A DNA stretch of 52,718 bases from assembly GCF_000330725.2 (NCBI RefSeq), contig NZ_AMZY02000026.1:1-52718 (forward strand), in the 5' to 3' direction. The position numbers were made by a program, and so were the translations under genes. The notes under the pieces are model-generated. The model had not been told where the DNA came from, did not search any database, and was given only the letters and a program-made list of their open reading frames with translations. This document shows, piece by piece, positions 49,008 through 52,718 of the stretch; position 1 is the first letter of the stretch; every line of letters starts with the position of its first letter. The stretch is from Mariniradius saccharolyticus AK6. GTDB taxonomy: Bacteria > Bacteroidota > Bacteroidia > Cytophagales > Cyclobacteriaceae.

Positions 49008-51362
49008 GTGAAAGCCAATCCAATTATTTGCGTATCCCCCATTTTGGTTTTCCTCTTTTTTACCATTTCAGTGCTCGTCCCAAACCTGGCGCAGGCACAG
49101 CTCGGGTTTCCTTTCTGCGAGAAATTTTCCAATAATCAAACCCAGGGGGCGACTGTTTTTGGAGGCAATGCCCGGTTAGTTGATGGAGTCCTCAGGCTGA
49201 CTGATGCTGTCGTGGACCAGAATGGTTTTATGTACGTCGACATTCCGTTTCCATCCACTTATGGGATTAAAGCCACGTTTGAATATTTTAGTTATGGTGG
49301 AAACGGAGCCGATGGGGTCACAGCCTTTCTTTTTGATGCAAACACGCCTGTATTCAATCCGGGTGGATTTGGCGGTTCACTCGGCTATGCACCAAGAAAC
49401 AATGAAAGGGGATTGTCGAGAGCATATCTCGGAATTGGCTTTGACGAATATGGGAATTTTGGCAACATCGCAGAGGGGAGGAATGGGGGCTTTTTCGGAA
49501 TCGGGACGAATCTGGTTCCCAATTCGATCGTTGTACGTGGTCCTGGGGACGGATTTGTCGGATATCCATTTGTCGTGGGAAGACGTACCATGGAGACCGG
49601 AAATGATGGTATGCGGCCCGACAATCAGTTTCCGATCAGTTCCGGCGGCCCGGGTACATTTAGAGTAACTGACCGCAATCAACCCGGATACAGGAAGGTA
49701 TTCTTGGAACTTGAACCAAACGATGATGGGGGTGGATATTTTTTGACAGTGCGGATGGAAGTGACGACAATTCCAAATCAGCCAATGATGCTGACGATCT
49801 TCGACAGGCCTTATTTTTTTCCAGCGCCGGAAAATCTCAAGATCGGTTTTGCCGCATCCACAGGGGGCCTGCATAATATCCACGAAATCGCCAATATCAC
49901 TGTGGAGGTCTTCAATGAAGATGATTTGTTAGACCCTGTTGCATCAGACATTGATGACAAGGCTTCTTGTGCAGGTCAGGAAAACACCTATGAAATTACC
50001 GAGCAGGAAGTCTCTCTACCTAACCTTAACTCCCAAATCCGTTGCCTTCAATTCTACGGGTCAATGGATGATATCCTTGCCGAAGAGGGGGATATTTGTT
50101 CGCAAGCAAGGTGCAGGCCGGAAAATCGCGTGTTGGAATTGCCACAGGGCACATTTAGGGCAGCGGATTCAGGTGGTGAATTCACCTTTTTCCCCAATCC
50201 AGGATTCGTTGATGACACGGTAACAGTATATTACACAGTCACGGATAACTATGGGAAGACTTCCGCAGGCAATTACATCAAACTCTTGATCAAGGAATCT
50301 CCGGAACCTGTCGCAATACAGGCTGATGGATTAGACATGGACATCTCCGAGGTAAGGACCTGTGTTGGCGAAGGCATTACATTGAGGGCGGTAGGTGAAG
50401 AGGAATATTTTCGCTTCGAATGGTATTTGAATAATGCCTTGATCGGAAATTCTGACAATCAAGAGTTGCTTGCGACGCAGCCCGGTGAGTACAAAGTCAT
50501 CGCGTACAATTCGAAGAGCTGCCCGACAGCATCTTCCATTTTTACATTGATCAATCCGCCTTTTCCAGATTTGATGCTTATAAATCCCGCGGTTGGCTGC
50601 GAGCCAAACGTTGGTATAGATATCAAAGACTTCATCTTGAACTACGATCCCGAGAATTATGACTACCAATTGGAAACGCCAAACGGGGATCTTTTACCCG
50701 ATGAAGATATAGGGGTCATTTCGATTTCAGGAGATTTCAAGTTGTTTGTGAAGCACAAAGATCTAAGCTGCTGGTCGGAACCGGTCCCACTTCAGGTCGT
50801 CATCGTTTCTCAGGAATTGGTTGCAGACTTTGACTATGAGGTAGACGGTACAGGCGTCAAGGGTGATGAAGATGGTGGTATCTTTATTGATGATCCGATA
50901 CGCTTCAACGACCTTTCTTCCGGTGGTGCTGTAACTTGGGCCTGGGATTTTGGAGATGGAAATACTAGCACCGAGGAATCGCCCGTTCATGTTTTTGGGA
51001 AAAAGGGACTGTTTGAAGTCAAGTTGACCGTGACCAATGAATGGGGATGTACGGCCACCATTGCAAAAGTCGTTCCGCTTACCCAATCGTTTCGAATCAT
51101 GTACCCGACGGGCTTTACGCCGACTTTGGAGGAAAATCGATACTTTAGACCCAAAACGAAGGGGATTGTTAAAATGCAGATGCAGGTCTTCAACCTGTGG
51201 GGGAATCTGATCTTCGAGACCAATGACCTTCAAACCCAAGGCTGGGACGGGCGACTCAACGGCGAATTACTGCCAAGGGGCACCTATGTATACCGTACCA
51301 GAATGGAATCTATAGATGGGGATGTAATTGAGGAAGCTGGTAATTTTATTTTGATCAGGTAA
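49008..51362 (+). CDS. Secreted lectin-like/PKD protein with type IX sorting C-terminal domain
   Basis: A 784-residue exported protein; the start is GTG at 49008, with a signal peptide ending near LAQA (residue 31). Residues about 35-290 look like an L-type lectin domain (YGIKATFEYFSYGGNGADGVTAFLFDA, GGFGGSLGYAPR, GIGFDEYGNFG). Ig-like repeats lie in the middle, a PKD domain at about 615-690 (WAWDFGDGNTSTEESPVHVF), and the last 85 residues match the gliding-motility-associated C-terminal domain of T9SS cargo (MQVFNLWGNLIFETNDLQTQGWDGRLNGELLPRGTYVYRTRMES in parts). It is followed after one base by a PorP/SprF protein, a typical pairing for type B cargo anchored at the surface. Confidence 0.9.
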   Translation: MKANPIICVSPILVFLFFTISVLVPNLAQAQLGFPFCEKFSNNQTQGATVFGGNARLVDGVLRLTDAVVDQNGFMYVDIPFPSTYGIKATFEYFSYGGNGADGVTAFLFDANTPVFNPGGFGGSLGYAPRNNERGLSRAYLGIGFDEYGNFGNIAEGRNGGFFGIGTNLVPNSIVVRGPGDGFVGYPFVVGRRTMETGNDGMRPDNQFPISSGGPGTFRVTDRNQPGYRKVFLELEPNDDGGGYFLTVRMEVTTIPNQPMMLTIFDRPYFFPAPENLKIGFAASTGGLHNIHEIANITVEVFNEDDLLDPVASDIDDKASCAGQENTYEITEQEVSLPNLNSQIRCLQFYGSMDDILAEEGDICSQARCRPENRVLELPQGTFRAADSGGEFTFFPNPGFVDDTVTVYYTVTDNYGKTSAGNYIKLLIKESPEPVAIQADGLDMDISEVRTCVGEGITLRAVGEEEYFRFEWYLNNALIGNSDNQELLATQPGEYKVIAYNSKSCPTASSIFTLINPPFPDLMLINPAVGCEPNVGIDIKDFILNYDPENYDYQLETPNGDLLPDEDIGVISISGDFKLFVKHKDLSCWSEPVPLQVVIVSQELVADFDYEVDGTGVKGDEDGGIFIDDPIRFNDLSSGGAVTWAWDFGDGNTSTEESPVHVFGKKGLFEVKLTVTNEWGCTATIAKVVPLTQSFRIMYPTGFTPTLEENRYFRPKTKGIVKMQMQVFNLWGNLIFETNDLQTQGWDGRLNGELLPRGTYVYRTRMESIDGDVIEEAGNFILIR

Positions 51363-51363
51363 T

Positions 51364-52383
51364 ATGGAGAAGAAAATCTGGCTTTTTCTCCTCTTTATGG
51401 TTTCCGGGCGATTGTTGGCGCAGGACGTTCAGTTTTCCCAGTTCTATGCCGCTCCACTTTTTCTGAATCCTGCATTTGCCGGAAGCGCCGAGATGACGAG
51501 GGTTGGTCTCAACTTTCGCAATCAATGGCCGGGCTTGGATCAGACGTTCGTTTCCTATTCGGTCTACGCAGACCATTTTTTCCCTGAGAAAAACAGCGGT
51601 ATAGGAATAATCATCAACGGTAGCAGGGAAAGTCTTGCAAATCTGCAAAACACTGAACTTGGCTTGTTATATTCCTACCGTCTTCGGTTGGGCGACGCGT
51701 CATTTCTTCATATGGGTATTCAGGGAAGTTATGCGACTAGGTCCGCCAGTTTTGATGAAGTGATTTTGAGCACCCAATTGGACATTGACCGGGGAGTTGT
51801 TAATCCGGGCTTGGGTCCGGGCATTCCCGATGATAGACAAAAAAGCTTTGCTGATCTGTCTGCAGGCTTGATTTATTATAACAAAAGAGCGTGGCTTGGG
51901 CTTTCTACCCATCACTTGACACAACCAAACATTTCCTACCTCGAGTTCGATAGGGACAATCTTCCGATCCGTTATTCTCTACACGGCGGATTTAAGTTTG
52001 ATCTAAAGTCAGGAGCCATTAATGACTATTTCAATAACACAGAGCAGCAGCGTACTTTGTCGGTCGCCTTCAACTACAAAAACCAAGGGCAATTTGATCA
52101 ATTGGATATTGGGATAGAACTGTTTTTTGAGCCATTGATTTTGGGGTTTTGGTACCGCGGACTTCCATCTTGGAAGGGACTGCCTAACAACGAAGCTCTG
52201 ATTGGCTTGGTGGGTTTTTCACTTTCCAATGGATTGGATGTGGGCTACAGCTATGATTTTACGATTTCAAATTTGGCTTGGAGAAATACGGGTGGTGCGC
52301 ATGAAATATCTTTCAGGTACTCCTTTGTGGAGCAATTATGGAAACGACAGGTTCAAAGACGATTGCCGACATTCAGGTATTGA
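51364..52383 (+). CDS. PorP/SprF family type IX secretion system membrane protein
   Basis: A 339-residue outer membrane barrel protein with a signal peptide (KKIWLFLLFMVSGRLLAQ). It opens with the family motif QDVQFSQFYAAPLFLNPAFAGS, followed by RVGLNFRNQWPGLDQTFVSYSVYADHFF and later GLIYYNKRAWLGLSTHHLTQPNISYL, and ends RLPTFRY. PorP/SprF proteins work with T9SS in Bacteroidota and are often paired with cargo carrying gliding-motility-type C-terminal domains, as here. No other T9SS genes (PorK-N) lie in the window. Confidence 0.95.
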   Translation: MEKKIWLFLLFMVSGRLLAQDVQFSQFYAAPLFLNPAFAGSAEMTRVGLNFRNQWPGLDQTFVSYSVYADHFFPEKNSGIGIIINGSRESLANLQNTELGLLYSYRLRLGDASFLHMGIQGSYATRSASFDEVILSTQLDIDRGVVNPGLGPGIPDDRQKSFADLSAGLIYYNKRAWLGLSTHHLTQPNISYLEFDRDNLPIRYSLHGGFKFDLKSGAINDYFNNTEQQRTLSVAFNYKNQGQFDQLDIGIELFFEPLILGFWYRGLPSWKGLPNNEALIGLVGFSLSNGLDVGYSYDFTISNLAWRNTGGAHEISFRYSFVEQLWKRQVQRRLPTFRY

Positions 52384-52443
52384 TTTTTTTTTGTCTGTAA
52401 ATCAGTGCTTTTTGGGAATCATCCAACTTTTTTCTGAAATGGT

Positions 52444-52474
52444 TTTGCAATTGAAAAAAAGAATCGCACCTTTG
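52444..52474 (+). promoter_or_regulatory. Strong promoter, candidate stable-RNA promoter
   Basis: TTTG (52444-52447), 19-base spacer, CACCTTTG (52467-52474; one mismatch to TAnnTTTG). Immediately downstream TTCCCAAACGGGGA forms a short hairpin. No protein gene follows in the window, which points to a stable RNA transcript. Confidence 0.55.
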
Positions 52475-52690
52475 CATTCCCAAACGGGGAGAAGCTGATC
52501 AAAATCACCCAAGTTTATTTTGGATTTCCAAGTAAATAAGTCAGCAACCAGAATAAAATTCTGAATATTTGAAACGATTTGAAACTTAATTTCAGATCTA
52601 AAGAATGAATAATAAATAATACAATAGGTATTATTCACAGTCGAAAGATTGTCATTGCAATGTCGCGCACAAGTCGCGGATTTTTGCAAA

Positions 52691-52700
52691 AGTTCATTGA
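52691..52700 (+). promoter_or_regulatory. boxA-like antitermination element
   Basis: AGTTCATTGA followed by AA resembles GTTCTTTGACA-type boxA elements found in the leaders of Bacteroidota rRNA operons. It lies about 220 bases after the promoter. Identity rests on this motif alone because the window ends here. Confidence 0.4.
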
Positions 52701-52718
52701 AACGATGAGGATGGAACG

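Larger units (their letters stand above)
52384..52718. other. Intergenic region at window end (335 bp): promoter and leader of a likely rRNA operon
   Basis: No gene seen. It carries a strong promoter (52444-52474) and a boxA-like AGTTCATTGA near the edge (52691-52700). This combination resembles the leader of a Bacteroidota rRNA operon, which would begin just beyond the window. It is otherwise AT rich with no repeats recognised. Confidence 0.55.

Noticed and set aside
1-52718. CRISPR array, prophage, insertion sequence or complete rRNA gene
   Set aside because: No regularly spaced repeats with unique spacers, no phage structural, integrase or transposase genes and no rRNA sequence were seen.

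Overview
The window looks like a chromosomal segment of a Bacteroidota bacterium, most likely order Cytophagales and near the Cyclobacteriaceae (Algoriphagus/Aquiflexum type). The grounds are Bacteroidota-type promoters (TTTG, about 19 bases, TAnnTTTG), few Shine-Dalgarno sequences, a type IX secretion PorP/SprF protein beside a large protein with a gliding-motility-type C-terminal domain, 6-bladed beta-propeller lipoproteins, and families common in this group (DUF4199, DUF6089-like, DUF6728-like). Most of the window is ordinary housekeeping sequence: threonine aldolase, lpdA, fabG, guaA, folE/queD, leuS, lpxB, clpX-clpP-tig, a tRNA-Leu, relA/spoT, fur and purA. No prophage, insertion sequence, CRISPR array or complete rRNA gene was seen.

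The most unusual region is the left end (1-3470, minus strand). It holds two complete cassettes, and the control region of a third that continues off the window. Each cassette has a 16-bp perfect palindrome, a promoter-like element whose spacer contains a homopolymeric G run (8, 11 and at least 9 G in the three copies), and a 5' leader that is 93% identical over 84 bases in the two complete copies. It then encodes a small secreted cysteine-rich peptide and a 6-bladed beta-propeller lipoprotein; one cassette adds a second small peptide. Two of the peptides share an exact cysteine spacing (C-x9-C-x6-C-x4-C). I infer a family of exported peptide/propeller pairs whose expression could vary by slippage of the G run, under one shared dimeric regulator.

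From 3.5 to 8.2 kb come threonine aldolase, a DUF2721 membrane protein, lpdA, a GxxExxY gene flanked by 32-bp imperfect inverted repeats, and fabG, whose promoter overlaps one of those repeats. At 8.4-10.5 kb is a four-gene SPFH/membrane/membrane/Arc operon. A TolC-type protein, a zinc-knuckle methyltransferase and a five-gene operon (degenerate dihydroorotase, two DUF4199 proteins, two family 2 glycosyltransferases) fill 10.4-17.1 kb. Two intergenic stretches (17.7-18.3 and 19.9-20.4 kb) are full of short repeats; the second precedes a small Mrr nuclease plus RelE/ParE toxin-antitoxin island.

From 22 to 32 kb are metabolic and envelope genes: a phosphotriesterase-like lipoprotein, a ligase-associated-type exonuclease, a flavin reductase, an SDR lacking its Tyr, folE/queD overlapping each other, two convergent L,D-transpeptidases and a GNAT-nitrilase fusion. 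From 32 to 49 kb are an outer-membrane barrel, leuS, slyD, a DUF4160/DUF2442 pair, an orphan ABC ATPase, lpxB, the Clp genes, trigger factor, tRNA-Leu, relA/spoT, fur, a STAS protein and purA. The right end has a lectin-like type IX cargo with its PorP/SprF partner, then a strong stable-RNA-type promoter and a boxA-like element. These suggest an rRNA operon begins just beyond the window.
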